Source: Apus apus
Taxonomy: Eukaryota > Chordata > Aves > Apodiformes > Apodidae
Length of the DNA: 64,000 nucleotides
Reading direction: 5' to 3'
Assembly: GCF_020740795.1 (NCBI RefSeq)
Contig: NC_067295.1
Location: 5,022,501-5,086,500, forward strand
Shown: in pieces, positions 12,601 through 27,600 of the stretch
Layout: each line of letters begins with the position of its first letter
How positions within the stretch are numbered: the stretch's first letter is position 1
Position numbers and translations under genes: made by a program
The notes under the pieces: model-generated
The model's database searches: none
Told to the model about the DNA's origin: nothing
The model's input: only the letters and a program-made list of their open reading frames with translations

Positions 12601-15600
12601 GTTCCTTGACATTGAGTTGCTGCTCGTAAGATTTTTGCCCTTGCTGGTGCAAAAGTTAAAGCTATGGTCTGAGTAACATTACTTCATGGTGATGCCTTGG
12701 TGACCACAGTAGTGAGGAATGGAGGCAGGAGAAACAAAAGTGGCTTCTCCTTTGTGCTACTTTCTTCTTATGTCTCTTTTGCATTTTTTTTCTTCCTTTG
12801 CAAGCGAGAGGCCGACCGTAACCAGGAGCTGCTCACACGCATCAAGCAGTATCAGGAGAGGGAAACAGAAGCTGAAAATAAACTGAAAGAACAAATTGAG
12901 ATGAACAAATCCTATAAGAAGAGCATGGAGACAATGAGTAAGAAGCTGCAAGAGAAGGAGAGCAAATTAGCTGAAGCTAATGAAGTAAGCACAGAGTAAT
13001 TTAATCTGTTCATAGCTTCAGGTGACTTTGCAGTTCTTGTGAATTGAAAATGCCCTTTCTAATTACAAAAAAAACCATGTAAAATTGGCATCACTGTGTT
13101 TATCGTCTGGAAATTAATAAATCCTGGTGGTGTGTGTCTTTGCTGTCAAAGTTTAAAACCTAACCAAGTCCAGACACAAATGAGCAGTTCAGATGATGTT
13201 GGTGTGTTAATTAACAATGAGAAGTTTCTTAGGCTGATATGGAGAAGGAGAGAAGAAAAATCGCCAGGCAACATACATCAAGTAGGTTTAGAAGTCAGGT
13301 TACATGACACTGAGTAAAGAACAGGGAAAAGGTGGAGGAGATGAGATAGGAAGGTGTTCAGGGAAGTAAGGGGAGCTGTAGAGTGGATGAGACCCAAGTT
13401 TTGGACAAAGCGTGTTTTCCCGAGGTGTCTTAAATGTCCATGAGTGCCACTGTAGAATGAAGGCTTGGATTACAATTTCAGTTCTTTTGGAGGAACAGAT
13501 CATCTTCTCAACCTTTTCTGGTATCATTATAGTTAAGTACAGCTAGTTAATTTGTCACTGTTCTGTTTAATTTGGTTTCCTGCACCAGTTGAGGTTCAAC
13601 CATAAGTCCATAAGCCTTCTTCTGCCTAGATGTGACTGGAAATCTGTCTGTGTGATAAAGCAGGTACACTGATTTAATGCCAGTTACCAGTGATTGAAAA
13701 CAGGGAGACAGTGATGGCAAGTGAGAGAAACCCACTTGAGAGAAACGTGTGCAGCAGTTCTATCTCTGTGTTCTTTTTGCTTCCATATCCGTCAGTATCA
13801 AGATGAGAACCCTACATATTTCTCCATCAAGAGATGGAGAATATGTATTCTGTATATGTAGTGTTTCGAGATTATCCTTTTTTTTGTTGTTAAACAGAGC
13901 TGAGCAGTGGCTATCTGTAACAAACCTATGGGTTTTTCTTCAGACTTAAGATATTTATAACAAAATTTTAAAAACCACTGGCCTCTACTTTTAAGGAAAG
14001 CATAATTTATCTGGTATTTGGTTGAGGCAAACTCAGACATTTTCAATTTTGTAACCCAGACAAAATCTATTTGGAATGGTTGTGGGATAATTTTTTTACT
14101 TTTTTATATACTTGTGTTTTTATCATCATCTAGCTTTGAAGTTTGGTATTTTTCATGCCAGTTTGAGGTCACCCACTTAATAGGTAATGGAAATGGCAAT
14201 TTGGGTGACAGATGAAAGTGACTAAATGATTTTTCTCCTGCCTTTGTTTTTGAGGTGAGTTAGCAGGTCTGAAGGTTTGCAAGAGTACGGGATTATTTCT
14301 ACATTCAATGTTTGTACTTTTTAGTTGGTTATGATTTCTGTCTGTCACCATCCATAATGTCCAGCTTGGAGACTCATAGGCTTGTCTTTATTCTTTCTTT
14401 CCATTGATTCAGACAATCACTGTATTAAAAGGCAAAATATCAGAGCTGCAATGGAATATAATGAATCAAGAGATGCAGATGACAAGCCAAGAATCTCAGA
14501 AGCAGGAGCTGATGGAACAGCTGGATGTTCAACATAAGTAAGCAGGAGATGAATGACTGTAGGGAGAAAAAGGCAAACAAAACTTCAGTCTCTTGCAGCT
14601 GTCATCACTCAGAAAACTTTCAACAGTGTTTGATTTCTGTTCTTCAAAGGGGCTCTTTGATCTGGATGTGCAGGTTATAACCGTTGCTTGAAACTAGCTC
14701 TGAGGTGCAATTTAATTGTACCTTGAGAAAAACAGAAATACTTGAACTTAAAATCTCAGTGATGTCTCATGTTCATGGTAGAGGGTTAACAGAAGGCATG
14801 TGGGTGGGAAGGCTAATCTGAACTTACAAACTGAACAGAACAGAAATATCAAGCCTTCAATCATAGTTGAATGGTAGTTGAAAGATATGAGTGTGTTTTT
14901 CCTTGCTTACTAGGTTCAACTTTTTGATTTCAAAGGTGCTGTTTGTTCACTGTGAGTGTATATTGTTGGTGTCAGAGTTAAGGTGCCTTGATTTCTGGAT
15001 ATTTCTCAGGATGCATCTCTTTATTAAAATGGGTGGGTTTGCCTCTAAATTAGAGGGAGATTATATGAGTCTTAAACTGTGAGAGAGAGAATCTTCTGTA
15101 ACAGTAATATTAGTGGTATTAGAAAATGTTTGTCAGAGATGCTTCTGTATGTCAGTTATTTCTGGTATGTGGTTCCTGGGTGCTAAATGCCTCATGTTTT
15201 TCCATCTAATAGGAAATGGCAAGAGGCTAGTCAGCAAATCCAGACCCTGCAAGCAACACAATCTCTACTGGCAGAGTATGAACAGAAGATTAAGGTAGGA
15301 AACTTTTTGGCCTCTGTAAAGCTTTACATTTTACTTTCTTCCATGGAAGAACAGAACAATTTGTTTTGTTTTTTAAATTACTATTGCAGAAATAAAAGGT
15401 TAGTTTGTCTTATAAAAATGTGACATAGTGGCCAGGAAGAGCTGAAGTTGGCTATGTTCAATCGGATGGGGCAGGCCATCCATAATTAGACCCTTCCACA
15501 ATGACACTTTTCATCTTTGTATCAGTTGATTGAGAAAAAAAAATCCACCCATGCTTTTCTCTATAGCCTTATGCCATGCTCTTGAGAACAGCTCTGTTGG

Positions 15601-18600
15601 CTCTTGTGCCACAGCACAAGATTGCTCTGCACAAGATTGCTTCTAAAGCAATTGCATATTTTCAAATGGTGGAGGATGAATCTGGCAGCTACAATTATTT
15701 TTCAGAAAAAAATATTTTTCTGCTTCCCAGAAAATCCTTCTTCTGGAGTTTTCTTTAGTTCTTTTAGAAAGTGCAATGACTTGCAAAGCTTTCAAAACTT
15801 CACTGATTTAAATGTAAGAAATGCTTTATGTCCTTTCAAATTAACATGTCGGTGGGTGGGAGTATCTTTTTCACTTGGCTTATCTTCCTGGAAGAGGTAA
15901 ATGTGGAGAGTTAGTTTGGTTGAGCAGGTGCTGGTAGTGGCATTGCCTGTGGTTGCTGAAAGGTAAAGCTCCATTGAAGGCCACCCTCACTGCCAGTTCT
16001 GTGATTGCAAGAAGAGACCTCATCCATTGAAAGATCAGGAAACAGGATATCAGACTGAAGTACAGCTCTAAATTTTTTTTTTTTTTTGAGGAAAAAAAGT
16101 AACATTTACCATAATGCTAAAATGCGCAGTTATGTTCCTTTTCATTCCTAATTCTTGAAGGCCATCTGAGTGTCCCTCTCTACAATTCATTGGCTGAGGG
16201 ATAGAGGACAAGAAAATCACAGACTAGGTTTAATCAATAGCAGAAGGTCCTCTTAATGATTAGCAGAGATCCTTTTGTTATCAACCTAGGGTAAACAGGT
16301 GTAGAGAAGAGGCCAGCCCAGGTGTTACAGGTGGAACAGGAGTCATCCCCACTTCGAGCAATGGGTGGAGCCAGGTGCCTTACTGAGTTCCCTTCCAGCT
16401 TCATTCCAGTCACTGGCTTGAGTTTCAGAAGTACAATGGAGAAGTAACTCTTGTGAGTTCCAGGTTACTCATTGCTGTCCTCTTATCATCCCGCCTTTTC
16501 CAGGATCTGGAACAGAAGTTCTCCCAGCAAGAACATGATGCTCTAATTGTTAAGAACATGAAGGCAGAACTGGCCCATTTCCCAAAAATGGAGCGAGAAT
16601 TGCGCCAACTCAGGGAGGAAAATGCGTATTTCAGGTGAAAGAAGGGCTCAGTCCTTGAGAGGGTTATCTTGTATCCTTCTCTCCTTGCTACAATTGCACT
16701 AGATGCAGTTTCAAATCACTCTGTTGGGCTTTCATATGGGAAACTTGAGTGGGAAGTATAAATATTTCATAGAAATACTGTGTATGAAGTGCTGTGATGG
16801 GTACTGGTGAGAGGACTGGACAAGGTCTGGGTAATCTTCCTTAACACAGCAAGAATGCATTGACCCTTCTGGATGGTGGTACCTGTTTGTTAGAACAAAA
16901 TTCAATGTTTAAAGATAATGATAAACTCTCTACAGGTCTGGGAAAGAAATCCCTGCACAGAGAAGAGACAGCTGAACATTTCTATAATAAATGTTTTTGC
17001 TTAGTGATTGTTACCGCTATTTTAAAGGCCTGTTGTTCCAGCATAATGTTTGGAAGGTTGTTTGTTTAAATGTCTAAAGTACTCTGATCAAGCCCTTGGT
17101 AGAGTAGACTCTCTGGGTTTCTGAAGTGACAATTAATTTGAAAAATTGAGTTTCTATGTACTATGATTGAACTTGCCTTAAATATATTTTTTTGAGTAGA
17201 TCTGATTTCCAAATTCTGGTGCATCTTTAAAAGAAAAGGAGAAAAGCCTAAATTACACAACTGATGTTGCCAGCTTTTTCTTATTCTAAAATTAAATAAT
17301 TTCCCTAGGCTTTCTTCTTGCTAGTTTTTAATTATAGTTCTAAATTGTTTATCTTGGAATTTTTTCTCATGCTTATTTTTTGTGCACAGAAACACGGTAT
17401 CAACAAATCAGAGGTCATATATATATTTTAAGCAGTTTTATCTCACCCTTGCACACCTCTGTTAAAGTACAAGCAAGCAGTCTCAATGTTTGTTCACCCA
17501 TCACAGAGTACTCAAAAGGCATGAATATCTGCTGCTTGCTGTGCTCCAGCCCTGCATTCAGCCTGACTGAAGATGACAGCTGGGAGTCCTTTGCTGCCCC
17601 TCATGCTGTTTTTCCAATCAGTAAAGCAGATATAAAACTTCAGGTTGTTTGGACATAATTAGGATGGCACTTAGAGTAGAAATAAATCAGTTCAATAAAG
17701 CTGCAGGTTTTTTTCTTTGCAGCGAAGGTTATAGAAGTGAGTGGGTTGAATGCCATAATGTCTGCTCAATGTCATTGGATTCCCTTGTAATTCCATGTGT
17801 ATCTGGGAGTCTGTGAGAGTTAACTGAGTTGCATGGCTCTCTTTCCTACAGAGAAATGAAAGAAAATAATGGATTGCTTAAAGAGGAGGTAGAAGGTCTC
17901 CAAAGAAAACTGGAACGCTATGAGAAGGTGCAAGCACAGCTAGTGACTGTTGAATTGGAAAACGAGGTGAGAAGCTGAGAACATTTGGTGGACGAGCAGA
18001 GTAGGGGTTTCCTTTGTGGCCTGTTCTTTTAGGGACTTCTTGTGTTGTGTATTAGCTATGATACCTATTCTAATGAATGGGTTGGAACCAGGCATTCCCA
18101 AACTTAGATGTCAGTATGAGGGGAGATATGGCAATGAAGGTGAAAAAAACAAAATATCTACTGTTCAGCTGGAGAGTTTGAGTAAGGAACAATCTCATCA
18201 TAGTGTCTTTTGTGGCCTTGCTGTTCTTTTGCTTCTGCTGGAAATGCTTTCTTTTGGCATTAAGCTCTGCCCAGAAGTGGTGCTGCTGAACAGGTGTGTG
18301 GTAAGAACCATGATACTCACCTCGACTGCTGGCAGTGCTAGTAGGGCCAGAATGTGGTCTCAGATGAACAAAATAGTCTTGATTCCATCTCACCCTATAT
18401 CAAGCATACAGTGAGTTGTCAAGAGATTGTGTAAACTTGTTGATCTGCAGAACTACACTGATGTCTGATCAGATTTAGAAAAACTATCTGGTATTGACTG
18501 AAAGTAAAAAGCTGTAGGAGAAACTGGAAGTAGAGAAATGGAAACTTCAGCTGCTACAGAACTGGTATTGAGACTACAGCTTGTTTTCTTCTTCTTCACT

Positions 18601-21600
18601 GCCAAGAGTCTAGTCTACCAAACTCTAGTACAGTGATGGTAGCTCACAGGGTTAGATAACCTATAGTTGCTGAAATGTAACACAGGTTCTGTGTGTCACA
18701 GAGCTGTGGTGACAGGGAAAGTATTAGTGAGAGCTGGAGACTGACAAACCAAAAGAAGATAATGAAATCCAGAGGAGGGGAAGGAAAGACACTGACTTTG
18801 AATGGAGGATTATGAGAAAAATGTGGAGAATAAGCTGTTAGAACATTAGTCTGTGTCTCTTAATTCGTCATCTCTTACCTCTTCTTTTCATCTCTACTTT
18901 AGAAACTTCTGGGAAAATTAAAAAGCTGGGAGAAGGTGGACCAGAACTTTGGCTTGAATATCAGGTATGTGCTCAAAGCTCTGGAAGGAGCTGAAACTTT
19001 TAAACCACTTTCCTCTCCTCTTAATCATCCCATACCTGAAGTGTGTTGGTCATGCTTTCTTGCTATTTCTTCTTCATCTTGAAACTCTAGTACTTTTGAT
19101 TATATATGAGAACAATAAGATATGAACTGTTATAAAGTATTTTTGGGAGCTAATAAATGTTTTTCACCAAGTCAGCTTGACCAATGTCTCTGAGGCCAAG
19201 GTTCAGTTTAGAGTTCTTTGAGGTTCTTGTGTACGGCTACATTCATGCTTGGTTAGAGATTGTGCTAGCTCAGTAAGTGAACTTTTAAGAATTTTAGGTT
19301 ATGTCTAGAAAAGAACTTATGTTACTTGTAACAATTTGTTGTAAATATTTATTTGGAATCCGGATATCAAAATAAATCACCAGATCTTCTTGTTGTGACT
19401 TTTCTTCCCTAAAGCAGCTGGAGAACAGTTGTTAAGGTAATTATTTTGTCTAGCAAGAGAAATGGAATAAACTGTGGGAGGGGGAAAAAAAACCCAACCT
19501 AATAGTATTTTGTAACACCAGCTAGTCTCTTTGTGTACTGTTACTTAACAACTTTCTGACATCTGAACCAGATTGTGTGTGGTCTCTGATATGTGTGTGG
19601 TATAAAGAGAGGCTGGAAATGGTGCATCTTCTGATAATTTTCTTCCACTGCAGAGGGTTTTGTTTGTAGCTGCAATACTTTTGTGTGGTGTGTGTTTCAG
19701 CACTTCTTTTCCTCTTAAATATTGATGTTGTTCTTTAATGCCAGAAGGAGAGGTGCTTGTTTGTAAATAACTGTCTTCAGCTGCCACACCAACCATAGAA
19801 CGTCCATTTACCAATTGTTTCTTTATTCCATTCATAACATGCTCAACAACAAAGTTATGTTTGACACTGCTGGGATGTTTGCAAGTAGGAGTGTTTGCAT
19901 ATTGTACATATGGTTTGGGCATATTTCTGCTTTGGATAAAAGATACTTGGATTCAACTTGGGAAAGCCCCTGTAATTTTCTCAGTGTTTTCCATTTAATG
20001 AGGATAATGTCTCTCTTTCTAGAGGCAGGCCAGAGGAAACCTGCATTTAGATGAAGCTGGAATTGTGCTGAATCTCCTATAGCAAGAATGGACAGAAATA
20101 GTTTGAAGCCTTTTCACAAAACCTGTTCTATCAGTGGAGTAAAAGCTTTTTACTTACCTCAAGCTGTTAAAGGCTTAATGAGGTAATTTCCCAGTGGGAG
20201 AGAAATGGAACCAAGTGATTCTGCCAGTTGAAGTCTAATAATTCCTTCATTTAAAATCAGAATATTCGCTTCAAAGTGTTAGGTTTTTGATTGGGCCATA
20301 TTGTTTAGTGCTATTAATGGCATCTTCTCTCACAGAAAAGGGAATTGCTCTTGAGGAAAAAAAAAAATAAATCATCTTTTGCATGCAATTGTAGCAAGTG
20401 GAACTGAATGATTTCCCCCTCCTTTTTTTTCTTTTTTTCTTTCTTACAGCATGAATTACATTAATTTTCAGTCAGGGTTGTGAAGATGAGATCATTGTCC
20501 TAGTCAGGCTCCTGGACTATGCTGTTGGTGAAAGTTTAAGAACAGTTAATTGCTCATTTCAGAGTAGAAGAAAATAGGAACAAGTTGGATGGTTGTCCCA
20601 AAGAGACAGAGCAATGTGCTGTTTGCTAATAACTAGATGAGCAGGGGAAAAGGAGACACATTAGGATTTCTCATCTTCTCTTATCCTGTTCTTCACTGGT
20701 ACAGAGGATGTGAGGAATGTGCATACACCATGTGGCATTTTAGGACAAGATGGCTTTTCATTTCCTCCAGCACTTCCACAGGGCTTGTTCTGTGTCTGCT
20801 CTTGGTGGTTTCTGTTCACTGATTGCCTGGTCCCAGCAGGCTTTTTGTCAGATTGGCTTATGATCAGACCTACTTGTGTAATTTCAAGTGTGATTTTCTG
20901 TAATAACACTTGAAAAGGAGGTGCAGCTTTTAGCAGTGAAGTGGTAATTCTGCTGTTTTAGTACTAGTCTCTTTTTGGTAACTGTGAAAGAGTGTTGATA
21001 ATGCTTCACCTTTTTTGGGGAAAACAAATTCATTAACAGTTTACTCAAAGGCTGATCTTACATTTGCTAGTTCTGAACTCCACTTGTGTTTTCCTCTTGC
21101 TCTCATAAACTATGGAAACAAGGACAGCTTTAGCTCCAGAGCATGTAGCTGTGTTTGTGTTGTTGTGCAGTATTCTTTCCAGAATCTGCCCTTGGGTTTA
21201 TGCTTGCCTTCTACAAACATTATAGAATGTACTTTGCACGATAGTCAGATAATAAAATAGTAAAAAACATAGTTATTTATGGTTCGTGATACACATTATG
21301 AATCTACACATTCTTTTTTGTGATTAATTATATGTCCTTTTGATATCAATCTTCTTACTGCTTACTTTTCAGTTTAGTTGGCTGTCTTTTATCATGGATG
21401 TAATTTTGTCTTGTCTCTTTTGCATGTTACTGTTATGCTGCCAGAGATTTTAATACATTTGTCATGTGTCACTTTGACTTGATATTCCTGCTGTAGGATT
21501 TGGTTTCAACTGTAAAAGGAAAAAACAAAAAATTTTGAAATTCTTGCTTTGCCGGTATGAAGTCTTATTTATGGAATCACAGAATGTCTTGGGTTTGGAA

Positions 21601-24600
21601 GGGACCTCTAAAGGTCATCTAGTCCAACCCTCCCTACAATAAACAGGGACATCTCACACTAGAACAGGTTGCTCAGAGCCCCATCAAGCCTGACCTTGAA
21701 TGTCTCTAGGGGTGGGTCCTCCACCACTTCTCTAGACAACCTGTTCCAGTGATCCAGCACCCTCATGTTAACTTTTTCCCCATGTCCAACCTAAATCCAC
21801 CCTTCTCTAGGTTGAAACTGTTACCTGTTGTCCTATCATTAGATGGTCATGTGAAACAGGTCTTTCCTAGCCTTCTTACAGGCTCCTTTCTGGTATTTTA
21901 GAGTTTACTGTCTTTGAAAAGGATATTCGGGTAGGGCTATTGTAGGATTTTTTCTCAACACTTTCCTAATAACAAGCTTCTTGTACTCCAGGATTTACTG
22001 ATGTAGTTTCCTCTTCTTGAGAATCGGGTATCTGTGTAATTCAGTTGTTGACCATCTTCACTGAAAAACCATGTTAATCGTGACAGACTTGACTGTTTTT
22101 TCAGAGTTGGACCATTAGCTTATAGATATTTTCCAGGTCTTTTGTTGACTGTCATTAAATATGTATTTTAACAGAAAAATACTTCTGGAAGGTTGTTTGT
22201 GAGGGAGGGCTGGTGGTTTATCTGGATGACAGTGTGCAAAACCACCCACGAGATGGCATCCTTTCTCCTGCTGCTGAAGGAAACTGGTTTTCTGCTCCAC
22301 TCTGGCGGGCTCAGCCTGTCTTAACCATCAGCTGGGCACCTTAAGAAGGGTCAGCTACTCTAAGGAAAATTGTTCATTGTTGCTGCTATGTTACAATCCA
22401 GTTAATGCTACATGCATGCAATCACTTTATACTTGTCTAGTACCTAGGGTGATAACTTGGTTTGAGAGACTTTGTGTATTTCTCTAATGACAAGCAGTGC
22501 AGAGTGTTTCTCCAGCCTAATCTGTAAAATTCACATTTTCACCACACATTCTTCCTTTTGTGGTGTTTAAGAGTCGTTCAAACTCTGGTTCTGTTCTCCC
22601 CACCCCTAACCACAGAATTGTATCCCTGGGAGCAACACTGATTATTCTGACTTTCCTTTCTGAGGCATGTAGAAGATGCCCAAACACAAAATGTGGTTTC
22701 TTGTCCTGTGAGGTTGTTTTGCTGCTTCTTGTCAATGTTTGGCTGGTGTTGCCTTTGTCCTCTAATGAATTAGCAAGGTGATGTTGCTGTCTGTAAGCAG
22801 ATACAGCCTGGAATACTGAACGATGCAAAATGATGTGCCTCAGGAATGTTTTAAAGATGAGGTGGTTGTAAGTCAGATACTGAAGATACTGGTAGCTGTT
22901 GATAGCAGCTGACAAGCATTAATGCTCAGTTTGTCTTTGTGTTTATCCATAAGTGGCAGAAGATTGCAAGTTTTGAAAGGCTGAGGTTGTTTTGCTGGGA
23001 AGTTATACAAATTTGTGAAGGCTGACAGACTGCAAGCAACAGGTTCAGAGGAGTTTTGGTCCAAGCATGTTTTGTTTGTTTGTTTGTTTTTGGTTTTTTT
23101 TAGAGAATAAATTGTAGTATTTGATGTGGAGTTTGTTGGTTTGGTGTTGTTTTTTAATTTGAGCTGGACGTGGTGACCATAAGAAGTTTTCATGTGTTCA
23201 CCTGCTGGGCTTGAAGATCTTTGTATTCACAGCAGAATTATTTTATATCAGTGATAGATTTTTTTGGTGTTAATCAGGGATTGGAAAGCAGTCAAATATA
23301 TAGATAATGACCTGTTTAAGGAAGTATTTTCTTTTCAGGGCACAATTTTCTGTTGCAAATAGTACTGTCAGCTCAGGCTCAGTGTTTGTGTGTGGAAGAT
23401 AAAGCAAGTGATCTAGTTCATGTTACTTTTCTGAAAAATTTTCCTTCTTTCCATGCCTATCAAAGGAAGCAATGGAGAGATCAGCTGCCCTTTTCTGAAG
23501 GGCCATGGAAGGCAGTATGGAAATTAAAGGTGAGGCTGATGTATCAGAAAGAAAAATAATGTGCTTGGACTCTTCTGTGTTGCTTACAGGGTCCAGTCAT
23601 GCTCTTGGATGCTCTTGAGTTGCATCTAATTGTGGTTATACTGGAAAGCAGGTCTCAGACCCCTGATGCCTGTGGTGTAGGGAGGGACCCTTAGGTTTAA
23701 TGAAACATGGGTTTGGAGAGTACCTCTAGTTGTCCTTCAGTTTGTGAGGGTGAATTTAGTTGGCTTCAGTGAAGATATCCCATTAAGCTGCTGTAGCTGT
23801 TTCATTTGCTTGTTGCCCAGGCCTGTAAAGAGAAGTGCAGATTTGACAGGAATTCAGGCCAACACTTAATGACCATCTTCTAGTGGAGCCTGCCAACTGC
23901 AGACAGCAGACGCTGATCTGCTGACCTGTCACCTAGCGCCAAAGAAGTGAACCTGGGAATGCTGACCTGGTTTTCTTCCTGAAACATCTGTGGGCTGGCT
24001 GACAAATCCTGGGGACTAGCTTCCTGCCATGTCTGAGACCAATTACGAAGAGGAGATGGTGTGAATGTGTATGCATTTCCTCTCTAAGAAAGGGTTTAAT
24101 TAAGTGGCAGGCATCTCTATTTAGTACAGCGGTTAGTGCAGTTGTAATTTGTAATTACACAGGTGCTACACTCAGTACGGGAAGTCCTGCTATGCAGATT
24201 CTGCTTTTGGAGCTGGGGGGGGAAAGGAGGAGAGAGGGAGGGAAAAGGGAATCAGATTTTCTGATTCTGCATTTAGTGGTGGATTAGTGCTCTTTTTTCC
24301 CCAGTGAATAGAAGAGAAGGGAGAATATTGGCATTCTCTACTTTCCTTTTTGAATCTTGATTAACTATGCTTAGCTACTCTGCACTCTCTTCCATCCAAG
24401 GCATTGAATATTTTTGCAGTACTGAATGAAGCTCATAATCTTCTCCTTTCTCACAAGGTAGTAATTTACCTTTCTCTGAATATCCATTATGAATAAATGG
24501 TTACTGGTTTTAAAAAAAACAACAAATGTCTGTTGACAGATATACAGAGCAGTGCATGTTGAAATAATTGGAATTGCTCATATGCGTTTCTGGGTACTTA

Positions 24601-27600
24601 ATTAACTGCAACCAATCAAGACAAGACTAGGGGCTAATGTTGCTAGTTCCAGTAATGCCATAATTCTGGCATGATCACTCCATAATTAAAGCCAGTAGTT
24701 TTATGGAAGTAGCCTGTTGTAGCCCTCTGGTCTTTTGTCACCAAGGAAGAAACTGATCTGATGCAAAGCGTTTGATACTTGCTGCTGTCTGAAATGGTAG
24801 CACTGACCTGAGCTGAAGTGCTAATTTCTGTCAGGCTTGCTTTTTTTTTTTTGGGGAGGGTGGGAGCTGTCTAGGTTGGTTAATGATGGCCCCCTGCTTC
24901 ACAGCTAAATCCCTAATTGGAAAAGAAAATTGGAATTAGCATAGCATGAGGAGATTGAAACTTCATTTTGTATATCTAAGGTGTTGGTTTATTTTTTAAA
25001 ATATTTGTAATTTATGATCAGTGAACATACTGAAAATTGCATGACTGCTGTTTATGAGATTCCCAGTGTAAAGCAAGCTGTCTCATCACAGTGGGAATTC
25101 CCAGGGCACCAAAAAGGGAGATAAACACCATGTATGGGGAATCACTAATTAAAAAAACAAAACCACTAGCAAACAACATAAAACAAAAAAAGGAAGCTGT
25201 GCTTGTTAGAGAAGCTTTTATAGTTACAAGGTCTCAGCTTACATCATGGAAATAATCAGTTGTTTTCCTGTATAGCCACAGTACTACACTTCACAGTGGC
25301 TTTTAAGAGCTTAATTTTGGCATTAAAATATTTGCCTTGCACTGATGTTGAGGGTTTGATAAATGTTAAAGAATTCAGGCTGTGAAGAGGGACAAAGTAT
25401 ACAGGTCACTAATATTCTGCAAAATCCCTTAAAATAGGGTTTTCTGCTGCCTTCTACACAGGGATGCATGTTCTGTGAATTTCTCTTGTGTGGTTCTGCC
25501 AGGACAAGTTAGTCTGGACTCAGAGCAGTTCTGCCATTTGTGTCATGTTGGGGCTTCTGACTCAAGTGTCTGTTCTACCTGGTACTTCTCTGGTTCTGTG
25601 AGCTGGAAGAGGGATCCTGCATAGCAAAAAGTGACCTGGAATGGAAAACAGTTTTAAACCACATGGGTTCTCTCATCAGTTTTACTGTGTGAGTGCATCA
25701 ACACTCGTGCTGTTCCAAAGCTGGGCAGAGGAAGTGGTGATGAGCAGCTGGGGTTGGAAGGGATCATGACGATGATAATTGTGTTTATTTAAAAATAAAG
25801 GTTATGTGCTTCGTATTTTTAGGACTTAGTATGTGTAAAAGATGAAAGTATTGCTTTAGAAGCATTTCACATCTTGAGGGAGAAATGCCTGAACAGTTCC
25901 AAAGGGGATCTTTGAAGAGAGTGAGGTAGAAATTCCAAGAGAAAACTGTGGTTGTCTTCCAATAATTGTATGTGTATTGAAGCTACCATTCTTTTCTTCA
26001 CATAGAGAAGTCTTGGAGGAAGCTGTTGCTTATTGAATTTGATATACAGCATATGCTGGAAAATTGCTTTAAGCTCTTGTGTTCTTAGTTATCCTGTTAT
26101 GTTAAAATGTACATTATTCTTCACTTTCATAGTGCTTTATGTTTTAGCTTTCCTTGACAGAATGCTTTGTGCGTGTGGTGGAGAGAAAATGTTTCAGTGT
26201 CATCTCAAAAGCTGTAGCTCCAGTTTTCAGGGTAGTCAGAAGGCAGTTTTGGGAGACTTCAGGCCATATTTGGGTGCCAGAAGGGAGTAACAGATCTAAA
26301 TGTCATCATTGGAAGCCTGATGTCAAATCTGCAATTCAGCTGGAGAGTAGTCTTCTGCCAGTGGATGTTGATCCACCTAATTTTAATATGGCAACTGTTG
26401 GCACATCTTTTCACAGATTTCTTATAATACTTCGGGTCTGTTCCAGTGCTTCACTGAAATGCTGGGCAAATCTTCCTGCCATCTTTTCATGTTCAATATT
26501 AATGTTCTCCAGAAACACCGTACTTACCTCTCATGTTAAAAAATATTACTGTACTTTCTCCTTTACCATTAATGCTTTTATTTCCATTTGACTGTATCAG
26601 ATTAATAAGTCTTGATGCTAAAGGAAACAGGAAGAGTGTAAAACATAATGGATGAGCACCTGACATCTAGGCAGACTGAGGCTGTAATGTATCATCAGAC
26701 AATCAGTGAGAAGTGAGCAAGCTCACATCAAAAATATGTCTGTCCTTGCTTTGCATTTCAAAGCTCTGGGAGCAGTTAAGGAAACTGCCTTTCTGGGATC
26801 ACAGATCTAGCATTCTGAAGATGGAGCAAACTATTGAACAGGAGCTCAGCATACTATCCATCTTCTTTGTTGAAGAATAATTTGAGGAACTTCAGTAGTT
26901 CACCTACAGGAACTGTATGGAGAATGACATAAAGGGAAAGACAGATGTTTCTTACAAGGGGAACAAGAACTTCATTTTGGAAGTGGAGCCAGTGGACCCT
27001 TTTTTACTGGAAAATACTATTTCTTTTTGCACTGACTCCTTTTGTCAGAATGTAGAACATTGTCCCAGTTTGAATACAGGGTGCATTTCCCTAACCAGTA
27101 AACTTAAGACCCTCTTTCCACTATGATCAGGAGTGGTTTTAGAAATGTGTGCTGGTGCTGTGTTTTTGCATAGCAGGTGATTGATTTGGCAGGGGGGACT
27201 TCCCAGCCAGATGATTCATTTTGTGTTTCTGCCATATTTCTTGCAAAGTGGTGTTTGAGATGCTGTTGAAAACCAGTTGGGTAAAAGAAGTTTGCTTTCT
27301 TACAGCATGTAGTGACCTGTTATGTGTAAATGGGTTGAACTTAGGTGCTCACTCGGCTGTGAAGGAGAAGCTTTCAAAAATACTGACACTTTTATAAAGA
27401 GCCACTTTCCTTACCCTGAGCTGTCTTGTTTGCCTTAAAGTGAAATTATTGTTTAAATAGGAAACACTAATTGGCAAGGAGATGGTTTCCTACTATCAGA
27501 GAGCTCAAACGCTCATGCTTGATTTTTATTCAGCCTCTCATTTGGTCATTTCCACAAACCCAATAACCACTGCAATCTCTAGTTCATTTTTAATTTTACC

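Noticed and set aside
26154-26591. 145-codon plus-strand frame in MAD1L1 intron 8
   Set aside because: No domain, no repeat family and no conserved motif that I recognise.
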